5,082 nucleotides of DNA from Candidatus Falkowbacteria bacterium CG10_big_fil_rev_8_21_14_0_10_43_11 (lineage in GTDB: Bacteria > Patescibacteriota > Patescibacteriia > Patescibacteriales > XYC2-FULL-47-12). Shown here one piece after another: positions 1-5,082 of this stretch. A program made the position numbers and the translations under genes. Under the pieces are notes generated by a model. That model was not told the DNA's origin and searched no databases. It saw nothing but the letters and a program-made list of their open reading frames with translations. The stretch lies in assembly GCA_002778635.1 (NCBI GenBank), contig PFAS01000032.1, positions 1-5,082 on the forward strand, read 5' to 3'. Within the stretch, counting starts at the first letter, position 1. Every line of letters starts with the position of its first letter.

Positions 1-833
1 GATTGTTTTCCGACGGCGGAAGAAAAAAACAATGCCATTTGGATAAGATAATAAGAACCGATTAAAACGCCCAAAGCGGTGACAGTAAAAATATTTTTTA
101 CCTGCTGATAATCTTTTTTAACCGCGTAAAGTATAAATAGCGCTCCATTCAAAGCCAAGGCGAACGACCAGGCAAAAAAATAAACATAAAACAATAATCC
201 CAGTCCGGCTCCGGTTAAAACCGTATAAAATATTTTTTTTGTTTTTAAGGATTTTACGAGCAAATTCAAGTACGTGAAAAAAACGAGTGAGCTGACATAG
301 GGAAACATCGCCCGCCCGTAAATATTGAAATCGCTGTAAAAAAGCGCTTTGTTATAAATAATATGATATCCGCCAATGGCAAACACGGCGGCAGCGGCGG
401 CTAACAATTTGTCTCCCGATAATTGCCAAACAAAAAAATAGACTAACAAAACCAAAATAAAAACCCCCAGGGCGTTATAGATGTGATAGATAGTTACGAC
501 ATCCAAATAATTGCTGATGCCCAAAAAGCGCAAAGGGGCGATTAATATTTTTTCATTATACATGAAACGCGAGTCAACCTTGTCTTTTCCTTCCGCCAAA
601 AACTCGTTGCCTAAATTATGGCCCTCCATTGCTTCTTGGGCGCGCGTCAGGTAAAGATGGGCGTCGGTGCCGAAATGAGCGATATTAATCCCCTGATAGG
701 AATCTTTTGCGACCAGAGGGAAAAAAATGACCGGTGATAAAATTAAAAAAGTCAAAAACACGCCCAAAACTAAAATAAAATAATGCTCGCGCAGTAAATT
801 TTTAACTTGTTTTAACAATAAAAAAATTTTCAT
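1..833 (-). CDS. Polytopic membrane protein, GT-C glycosyltransferase-like, N-terminal part only
   Basis: Reading the minus strand from the ATG at 831-833 gives 277 codons with no stop before the window edge, so the C-terminus is missing. A first membrane segment lies at about residues 18-41. It is followed by a ~65-residue loop, probably extracytoplasmic, with the motif GTDAHLYLTRAQEAMEGH (55-72), and then by several more hydrophobic helices (about 113-136, 143-160, 175-193, 203-236 and 249-270). An acidic residue in the first external loop (D57, with H59 and Y61 nearby) is the layout of GT-C enzymes that use polyprenyl-phosphate sugars, so a glycosyltransferase is my best guess. The fold is inferred, not shown, and the YfhO or GT39 families cannot be excluded. 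The gene starts 10 bases after the stop of the upstream phosphatase-fold gene, so it is probably co-transcribed. No Shine-Dalgarno is visible, so translational coupling is likely. Confidence 0.8.
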   Translation of the reverse strand, partial: MKIFLLLKQVKNLLREHYFILVLGVFLTFLILSPVIFFPLVAKDSYQGINIAHFGTDAHLYLTRAQEAMEGHNLGNEFLAEGKDKVDSRFMYNEKILIAPLRFLGISNYLDVVTIYHIYNALGVFILVLLVYFFVWQLSGDKLLAAAAAVFAIGGYHIIYNKALFYSDFNIYGRAMFPYVSSLVFFTYLNLLVKSLKTKKIFYTVLTGAGLGLLFYVYFFAWSFALALNGALFILYAVKKDYQQVKNIFTVTALGVLIGSYYLIQMALFFSSAVGKQ

Positions 834-843
834 GATGTTTAAT

Positions 844-2403
844 TTATTTTTTAGTTTCAGCTAATGTTTCTATTTTTACTTTATCCGTAACTTCAATCAA
901 ATTAAACGGCTGGCTGTCGGTTGAGTAATAATTTTTTTCCGGCAAAATTTCATAGGCGGCGCCGAAATAATAATTAAAAATGAGGCGGAATAAATTAACC
1001 GGCGTGGCAACATCGCCAAAACTAAAAGCTTGTTCTTTCGTCTGTGGGGCGTAAACGGCCATAAAATTCCGCATACGCTCTTTAAGGAAAACATCGGTTG
1101 GATTTTCCCAGCCCGCGGACGAAGCAATACTTGAGGCCGAACCATGGTCTGATTGAATAATAATAATGGGTTTTTGCTTTGAACGCGCAAGTATATTGTC
1201 AACCGCAGTTAAAACCAATTTATTAAGATATTTCAACTGCCCCAAATACAATTCTTTGTCATCAAGGTTATCGCCGAACGCAATGTTTTTTTCATTGCTT
1301 GCCGCCGCTTCTTCTCCGTCGGAACCGAATACATAAGGGGCGTGCGGTGAAGTTATATGGGCAAAAATAAATTTCGGACTGGCCGCAGGCGCAGTCTCAG
1401 CTAAACTGGAAAAGGTGCATAAAATCCGCGCCCGAGTATCAGTATTAACGAAATGAAATTTTTGGTCCAAAATATTTAACGGCGTCGTGCGGAAAATAAG
1501 CGTCCAAAACTCGTTAAACTTTCCGCAAGTAACGTTTGCGTCGGCCAGTTTATTATAATCGGTCTGGTCCCAGCCGGACGAAAAATGAATGTAGCGGTAT
1601 CCTTGGGAACGCAAAAAGCGCGTTGCTTCATTATCGCGGATAAGCCGATAAAGCATTAGATAAACTGTTTCCGCTTTCGCATCAGTGGGAATTTCCAGGT
1701 ATTTCAAATTAAGCGAGGACGACAAAGAAAGATAAGTGCGGGCGTAGTTGGTCAAGCTCCGGTCATTAACGATAAAACCAATTTCTTTTAAACTGTCAGT
1801 AAACTCCTTATTATCGTAGTTAAATAATGCTTTTAAGGTTTCGTTATTGGCGTAAGCGTCCAAAATAATATAATAAACATCGGGACGAATATTATTTTTG
1901 TTCTCCGCCGTCACCGCGGCTGTTTTTTTGTCAGAAACATTGCCACCATCGCCGCGATGTTGCCAGGCAAAAACGGCAACATCAAACAAAGCGAAAAAAA
2001 CCAAAGCCGCGGCCATTATCATTACGCTTTTGTTGACTATTTCCAGCTCGCGCCTAGTTCTAAAGATAAAATAAGAAATGACAAAAAATAATCCCAAGTA
2101 AAACGGCAAAAAATAACGAATTCTGCCGATAATAAAACCGTTTACCGCAAGCGATTCAAAGGGCGCGTACATCCAGCCGTAGGCAAAAAATAAAAAAACC
2201 GCCAAAGAAACAATCAAGGCCGCTTTGCCCGAATCTCTAATGATCAGCCGCGACAAAAAAAACAGCGCGGCCGCCGCGGTTAAAGCAAAAACAAGCGGCA
2301 GAATAATACTTTTCGCCGCTAACTGTTCCTGATTATGCGCGTATAAAAATAAGATGGAAGCGGCGGCAAACAGCGCGGGGTGAAAAAATAATATTTTTTT
2401 CAT
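844..2403 (-). CDS. LtaS-like membrane enzyme of the alkaline phosphatase superfamily (sulfatase-type fold)
   Basis: This is a 519-residue protein. Five hydrophobic helices (about 5-22, 32-53, 61-80, 97-115, 126-147) precede a soluble domain from about residue 172. That layout is like lipoteichoic-acid synthases: five helices, then an external catalytic domain. The domain has the metal-site pieces of the superfamily: ILDAY with D182, HITSPHAPY with H354, and QSDHG with D419 and H420. The nucleophile is probably T223 in NYARTYLSLSSSLN (219-232). The Cys/Ser-x-Pro-x-Arg formylglycine signature of true sulfatases is absent, so a phospho- or phosphoglycerol/phosphoethanolamine-type transferase or a phosphodiesterase is more likely than a sulfatase. 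The substrate is unknown. The start codon overlaps the preceding stop as ATGA and has no Shine-Dalgarno, which points to coupling with the methyltransferase-fusion gene upstream. An automatic label of 'sulfatase' would be misleading. Confidence 0.88.
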   Translation of the reverse strand: MKKILFFHPALFAAASILFLYAHNQEQLAAKSIILPLVFALTAAAALFFLSRLIIRDSGKAALIVSLAVFLFFAYGWMYAPFESLAVNGFIIGRIRYFLPFYLGLFFVISYFIFRTRRELEIVNKSVMIMAAALVFFALFDVAVFAWQHRGDGGNVSDKKTAAVTAENKNNIRPDVYYIILDAYANNETLKALFNYDNKEFTDSLKEIGFIVNDRSLTNYARTYLSLSSSLNLKYLEIPTDAKAETVYLMLYRLIRDNEATRFLRSQGYRYIHFSSGWDQTDYNKLADANVTCGKFNEFWTLIFRTTPLNILDQKFHFVNTDTRARILCTFSSLAETAPAASPKFIFAHITSPHAPYVFGSDGEEAAASNEKNIAFGDNLDDKELYLGQLKYLNKLVLTAVDNILARSKQKPIIIIQSDHGSASSIASSAGWENPTDVFLKERMRNFMAVYAPQTKEQAFSFGDVATPVNLFRLIFNYYFGAAYEILPEKNYYSTDSQPFNLIEVTDKVKIETLAETKK

Positions 2404-3782
2404 ATTTTTTTCATTAAATAAATCGTCCGTTTCGTTCCGGGCACAAGCCCTTGCTTTTTTATATTAAAATATCGGGAAAAGGATTCTTCAAAGTGTTCTT
2501 GGGTATAAAAAGAAAAAAGATCCTCTCTGGTCGCTAATAATTTTTTTACCTGCGAATCGTCTCGGGGGACAAATTCAACGATGGCGTGATTGCCGATTTT
2601 AGCAAAAAAATCGGCAATTAAACTAAACGGGATGTTGTTTGATATCGTTAAATGATGAATCAGCGCCAAAGCTAAAATCAAATCAGCCGGGCCGCGCTCT
2701 TCCAGTGACAGGCGTTCTTTATGCGCCCAGCCAATACTGGGGCTAGGATTTGTTAAGTCCAATAGTAACGGAAAAAGATATTGTTCGTTATTTTGCAAGC
2801 AAGTTAAAACATTTTTTTCCACTGCCGCTTCATCCAAATCAAAAGCGACGGTAAATATTTTTTGCTCGCTGGCTAAACGGCTAAACACACCCGTATTGGC
2901 GCCGAGATCCCAAACTGATTTTGGCCTGACTAATTGCAAAAATTCCACCACTATCTTTTTTTTCTGTTGAAAAGAATCGGCGGAGTAGTTGGTAAAAGTA
3001 TAATATTCACCCCACTCTGTATTTTTTTCCCGCCATTTTAGCGATTGAATTGCCGCTTCCAAATTATCAAGCAGAGCGCTTAAGCGAAATTTGCTCATGC
3101 CGCCTTGAATTTTGGTTTCAGAAGCGTGCTCGCCGGCATAACGTTTTTGGCTTTGAGCATGAAGATGAATATGGGAAAGAAGGGTAAAACGGGCATAACT
3201 TCTTCTAGGAAGTAATCGGCTGGCTAGATCAAGCGGTACGCCGTCAATATATATTTTTAATAATTGTTGCAGGCGAATATCCAAATAACTCATCAGCGCT
3301 AACGGCGCCAAAAAATGCTGGCAAAATTGCCGATAACCGATCCAGGGTTTTCCCGCCTGATATTTTTCGAAGGAAAGCGTGTCAATTAAAATCGGCCGAC
3401 CATGGTAAAATTGGATATTGTAAGCGCTGCAATCTTTTAACGTCATTTCGCGCGCTAACGCTTGTTTTTGAATTTTAATGGTCGTCAAAGCCGCCTGTTT
3501 CAACTGACTAAAACTCCACTCGTAAGGATAAGAGATGAAAGGAATTTTTTGCGGTCTTAATATTTTATAAGCGTCCACGTCGCTGTTTAACGAACTGTCC
3601 GCTTCTTGATGCGGCACTAATAATTTATTTTTCGTTAACTCATTATACAGCCCTGAATTAATCAGCGCGTCATAGTGTTCGCGATAAATATTATTTACCT
3701 GGCGGTATAAAATTCCGTCTTTTAAAAAAATAAACCCGCTAGGGTCACGGAATGAACTTGGGTGCCGGCGGTTATTTGGCAT
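2400..3782 (-). CDS. Two-part protein: kinase-like N-terminal region plus class I SAM methyltransferase (NoeA-like)
   Basis: From the preferred ATG at 3780-3782 the protein has 460 residues. An ATG 15 bases upstream (3795-3797) would add MTEKK, but only the internal ATG has a Shine-Dalgarno site (GGAG, spacer 6). Residues 255-455 form a class I methyltransferase: SAM-binding loop VWDLGANTGVFSRLA (290-304), acidic AFDLDEAAVEKN (313-324, D315), then DLT (342-344), LALALIHHL (370-378) and VEFVPRDDSQVKKLL (402-416). Ahead of it, residues 117-135 read D-CSAY-N-(11 residues)-D, followed by TLSFE. This matches in spacing the catalytic loop and metal-binding Asp of aminoglycoside-kinase-like folds. 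Size and layout recall proteins annotated as nodulation protein NoeA-related, from memory only. The methyl acceptor is unknown. No signal peptide is seen, so it is cytoplasmic. It overlaps the genes on both sides, by 11 and 4 bases. Confidence 0.85.
   Translation of the reverse strand: MPNNRRHPSSFRDPSGFIFLKDGILYRQVNNIYREHYDALINSGLYNELTKNKLLVPHQEADSSLNSDVDAYKILRPQKIPFISYPYEWSFSQLKQAALTTIKIQKQALAREMTLKDCSAYNIQFYHGRPILIDTLSFEKYQAGKPWIGYRQFCQHFLAPLALMSYLDIRLQQLLKIYIDGVPLDLASRLLPRRSYARFTLLSHIHLHAQSQKRYAGEHASETKIQGGMSKFRLSALLDNLEAAIQSLKWREKNTEWGEYYTFTNYSADSFQQKKKIVVEFLQLVRPKSVWDLGANTGVFSRLASEQKIFTVAFDLDEAAVEKNVLTCLQNNEQYLFPLLLDLTNPSPSIGWAHKERLSLEERGPADLILALALIHHLTISNNIPFSLIADFFAKIGNHAIVEFVPRDDSQVKKLLATREDLFSFYTQEHFEESFSRYFNIKKQGLVPGTKRTIYLMKKI
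2589..2618. repeat. Perfect 12-bp inverted repeat with 6-base loop inside the methyltransferase-fusion gene
   Basis: ATTGCCGATTTT (2589-2600) and AAAATCGGCAAT (2607-2618) are exact reverse complements around a 6-base loop. In the mRNA this would form a 12-pair hairpin within codons for IADFFAKIGN, near the end of the methyltransferase domain. No U-run follows on either strand, so it is not a standard terminator. Confidence 0.7.
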
Positions 3783-4020
3783 CTTCTTCTCCGTCATATT
3801 TTTTTTTATTTTTTAAAAAAATGCGCGGCATAAATTTCTTTATATTTTGCCAAAAATGCCTGACGGCAAAAGAAGCCCCTAGGACGCTCGCGATAATTAC
3901 TTGGATAATATAACTTCCCGTGCCCGGGTCAAGATAAGCGTGCGCTAACCGCGGCATTACCAGCGCGTAACAAACGAAGAAAAAAACAAAATAACTTTTA
4001 ACCAATATATTTTTTTTCAT
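3772..4020 (-). CDS. Small exported/membrane protein with YLDPGTGS motif, unknown function
   Basis: This 82-residue protein has a lysine-containing N-terminus (MKKNILVK), a hydrophobic stretch (about 9-23) and MPRLAHA ending at residue 28, a good signal-peptidase I site (A-H-A). The mature part would begin YLDPGTGSYIIQ (29-40). It then has a second hydrophobic segment (about 37-54), an amphipathic HFWQNIKKFMPRIF stretch (55-68) and a Lys/Asp/Glu-rich tail. I recall short proteins with this (Y)LDPGTGS-then-helix layout in many bacteria as uncharacterised, often near envelope genes. That is memory, not a search. The mature form is probably a single-helix membrane protein with the Gly-rich motif outside. 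The gene heads the overlapping trio, and its last codons contain the ribosome-binding site and start of the next gene. No Shine-Dalgarno precedes its ATG. The low-complexity C-terminal coding includes an A9 run on the coding strand. Confidence 0.82.
   Translation of the reverse strand: MKKNILVKSYFVFFFVCYALVMPRLAHAYLDPGTGSYIIQVIIASVLGASFAVRHFWQNIKKFMPRIFLKNKKKYDGEEDAK
3789..3792 (-). promoter_or_regulatory. Shine-Dalgarno GGAG that decides the start of the methyltransferase fusion gene
   Basis: On the coding strand the sequence reads ACGGAGAAGAAGATG, with GGAG six bases before the ATG at 3780-3782. The upstream in-frame ATG (3795-3797) is preceded only by an A-run. This is the one clear Shine-Dalgarno in the window, and it lies inside the last codons of the small YLDPGTGS gene, so the two genes are probably translated in a coupled way. 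Confidence 0.65.
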
Positions 4021-4108
4021 ATGCTAAAATAATAACTCAATTAGTGAATTAAGTAAAGCGCGCGCAAGTCGTCTCAAAATAAAATAAAAGTGGTGAAAAA
4101 AACAAAAA
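4021..4108. other. 88-base intergenic gap, the longest in the window
   Basis: This gap separates the GT9/methyltransferase pair from the downstream trio. It holds the tentative promoter, an 8-base GCGCGCGC self-complementary run (4058-4065) just upstream of the -35-like box, and an imperfect inverted repeat AACTCA/TGAATT (about 4033-4050) between the promoter boxes that could be an operator but may be chance. T-rich runs follow the methyltransferase stop, but no GC-rich hairpin precedes them, so no intrinsic terminator is called and read-through from the upstream genes is likely. Confidence 0.5.
4029..4057 (-). promoter_or_regulatory. Putative sigma-70-type promoter in front of the small-protein/methyltransferase/phosphatase-fold trio
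   Basis: On the minus strand a -35-like TTTACT (4052-4057, 4 of 6 to TTGACA) is followed after 17 bases by a -10-like TATTAT (4029-4034, 5 of 6 to TATAAT). It sits in the only real gap of the window. The expected transcription start would fall about 1-3 bases before the ATG at 4020, which would give a nearly leaderless message. That is consistent with the lack of a Shine-Dalgarno there. In AT-rich DNA such matches arise easily, so this is tentative. Confidence 0.35.
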
Positions 4109-4786
4109 TTACCTATTTTTGCTCAATAATAAATGGAAGCTATTAAAATAAAACGGCCGCAAAATTAAAAAATAAACTGACAAAAAAACCGGCGAGAGCA
4201 AACCAAACTTATTTTTTATTTTTTCCGCTCTAACGTCTTGCATTTCAAAACCGATATCTTTTAGCATTCTAGCAACCTTACGATAAGTATAATAATGCAT
4301 GGTCGTAAGCTTCTGCCGGCCGAAAGCTTCGTCTTGTTTTTGTTTGTTTAAAAATTTTAAGGCTCGTTCGGACCAGGAGCGCGGCAGCCAATTGATAAAA
4401 TATAAATGATAATGGTAATCGTAATAACCGTAGCGGTTATGAAAACTGATATAGCATCTCCCGCCCGGTTTTATTACTCGCCAAATTTCGCGGCACATCT
4501 GTTGCGGATTTTCCACATGCTCGCTCACTTCCGTGCAATTGACGAAATTAAAATATTCGTCGGCAAAAGGCAACTGTTCCGCCGGGGCGTTCTGCCAAAA
4601 AACGTTTACTTGGCTGGCATTAGCTAATGCTTGCGCTTCCTCTATATAGGGCGGATAAATTTCTACGCCATAGGCGGCAAAACCGCGCTTAGCCATTTCG
4701 CATAAAAACTGACCGCGGCCGGAGCCGACATCCAAAATTTTGCCGACTGGTCGGACGAATTGGGCGCAATAATCGTAATGATTCAT
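4109..4786 (-). CDS. Class I SAM-dependent methyltransferase (Methyltransf_11/UbiE-like)
   Basis: This 225-residue enzyme has a complete Rossmann-type SAM-binding core: motif I KILDVGSGRGQF (16-27), acidic strand-2 end AYGVEI (38-43, E42 expected to bind the SAM ribose), PAEQLPFADEYFNFV (68-82), TEVSEHVENP (85-94) and VIKPGGRCYISFHNRYG (104-120). A Tyr/His-rich segment then leads to YFINWLPRSWSER (129-141), a layout I associate with methyltransferases in polysaccharide or lipid-glycan clusters. The C-terminus (about 195-220) is hydrophobic and may contact the membrane. Only 15 residues precede motif I, which is short. The gene starts 3 bases after the GT9 stop in the same frame, so an upstream start is blocked by that TAA. 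The likely job is O-methylation of a sugar or lipid carrier made by the neighbouring glycosyltransferase. That substrate is inferred from context. Confidence 0.9.
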   Translation of the reverse strand: MNHYDYCAQFVRPVGKILDVGSGRGQFLCEMAKRGFAAYGVEIYPPYIEEAQALANASQVNVFWQNAPAEQLPFADEYFNFVNCTEVSEHVENPQQMCREIWRVIKPGGRCYISFHNRYGYYDYHYHLYFINWLPRSWSERALKFLNKQKQDEAFGRQKLTTMHYYTYRKVARMLKDIGFEMQDVRAEKIKNKFGLLSPVFLSVYFLILRPFYFNSFHLLLSKNR

Positions 4787-4789
4787 AAA

Positions 4790-5082
4790 TTATTCGGCTA
4801 GCTCTTTAGTGACCGCTTGGTAAACTTCTTCCACTGAAATTACCAGCAGGCATTTGTTATCCTTGCAAGATGTATGGCGGTGGTTAAAAGCGCTTAAACA
4901 GGGCGAGCAAGGAAAATCGGAATAAAAAATATGAGTATTTTTTCCCAGCGGAGCGTAAAGTTTTGGTGTCTCCGGGCCAAAAAATACGAAATTTTTTATC
5001 GGCGTCAGGGAAGCGAAATGCGCCGGACCGCTATCGTTGGTCACTAAAACATCGGCGATATTATACAAATCAATCAATTCCG
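4790..5082 (-). CDS. Glycosyltransferase family 9 (heptosyltransferase-like), C-terminal part only
   Basis: The reading frame is open to the window edge and covers 97 complete codons plus two bases; the N-terminal part lies outside. The visible part is the GT9 C-terminal Rossmann domain: ELIDLYNIADVLVTNDSGPA with the family's nucleotide-sugar-binding NDSGPAHFA motif, then FVFFGPETPKLYAPLG, and the usual closing helix ISVEEVYQAV. GT9 enzymes such as WaaC and WaaF transfer ADP-heptose or related sugars to lipopolysaccharide core. The actual sugar cannot be told from this fragment. A four-cysteine segment, C-x2-C-x10-C-x4-C with CSPC and NHRHTSCKDNKC (coding bases about 4850-4909), sits between the last strand and the final helix. 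The TTG at 5075-5077 is an internal Leu codon in the conserved LIDLY stretch, not a start. The gene ends at a complete C-terminus 3 bases before the methyltransferase. Confidence 0.9.
   Translation of the reverse strand, partial: ELIDLYNIADVLVTNDSGPAHFASLTPIKNFVFFGPETPKLYAPLGKNTHIFYSDFPCSPCLSAFNHRHTSCKDNKCLLVISVEEVYQAVTKELAE

Noticed and set aside
897..1202. 101-residue open frame on the minus strand
   Set aside because: It lies wholly inside the phosphatase-fold gene in another frame, shows no domain, and has no ribosome-binding site; it is a shadow frame.
4058..4065. GCGCGCGC run as a regulator site or Z-DNA element
   Set aside because: It is a single short palindromic run with no second copy and no known operator match; it is noted within the gap entry only.
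4071..4108. Possible intrinsic terminator after the methyltransferase gene
   Set aside because: There are T-rich runs on the transcribed sense but no stable GC-rich stem directly before them.
4424..4440. 7-bp inverted repeat ATAACCG/CGGTTAT with 3-base loop
   Set aside because: Repeats this short are expected a few times by chance in 5 kb, and it lies in conserved methyltransferase coding sequence.
4406..4627. 73-residue open frame on the plus strand
   Set aside because: It is antisense to the conserved core of the methyltransferase gene and has no recognisable content; it is a shadow frame.
5075..5077. TTG as a start codon for a 95-residue protein
   Set aside because: The frame is open to the window edge and the TTG encodes a Leu within the conserved GT9 helix before NDSGP; the gene is simply cut by the window.

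Overview
The window is a compact stretch of bacterial chromosome with every gene on the minus strand, so transcription runs from position 5082 towards 1. By eye it is AT-rich (about 40% GC). It has many A/T homopolymer runs, almost no intergenic DNA and few recognisable Shine-Dalgarno sites. TGA is used as a stop (at 2400-2402) as well as TAA, which argues against recoded lineages that read TGA as glycine. Gene style fits an uncultivated bacterial lineage (candidate-phylum type), but this is an impression, not a placement. There are no RNA genes, mobile elements or CRISPR arrays, and no gene-free stretch longer than 88 bases.

In transcription order the window holds: (1) the C-terminal third of a family-9 glycosyltransferase (GT9, heptosyltransferase-like), running off the right edge; (2) a small class I SAM-dependent methyltransferase, 3 bases downstream; (3) an 88-base gap with a plausible promoter; (4) an 82-residue exported/membrane protein with a YLDPGTGS motif just after its predicted signal-peptide cleavage site; (5) a ~460-residue protein with a C-terminal class I methyltransferase domain and an N-terminal half carrying a kinase/aminoglycoside-phosphotransferase-like catalytic fingerprint, its start overlapping gene 4; (6) a five-helix membrane protein with an extracytoplasmic alkaline-phosphatase-superfamily domain resembling lipoteichoic-acid synthase architecture, overlapping gene 5 by ATGA; (7) the N-terminal 277 residues of a polytopic, GT-C-like membrane protein, running off the left edge.

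The set reads as a cell-surface glycan locus. GT9 and the methyltransferases would build and cap a sugar chain, the LtaS-like enzyme would add or move a phospho-group outside the membrane, and the GT-C-like protein may use a lipid-linked sugar. The most interesting part is genes 4-6, a translationally overlapping trio of a tiny exported protein, a kinase-like/methyltransferase fusion and a membrane alkaline-phosphatase-fold enzyme. Its joint function is not known to me.
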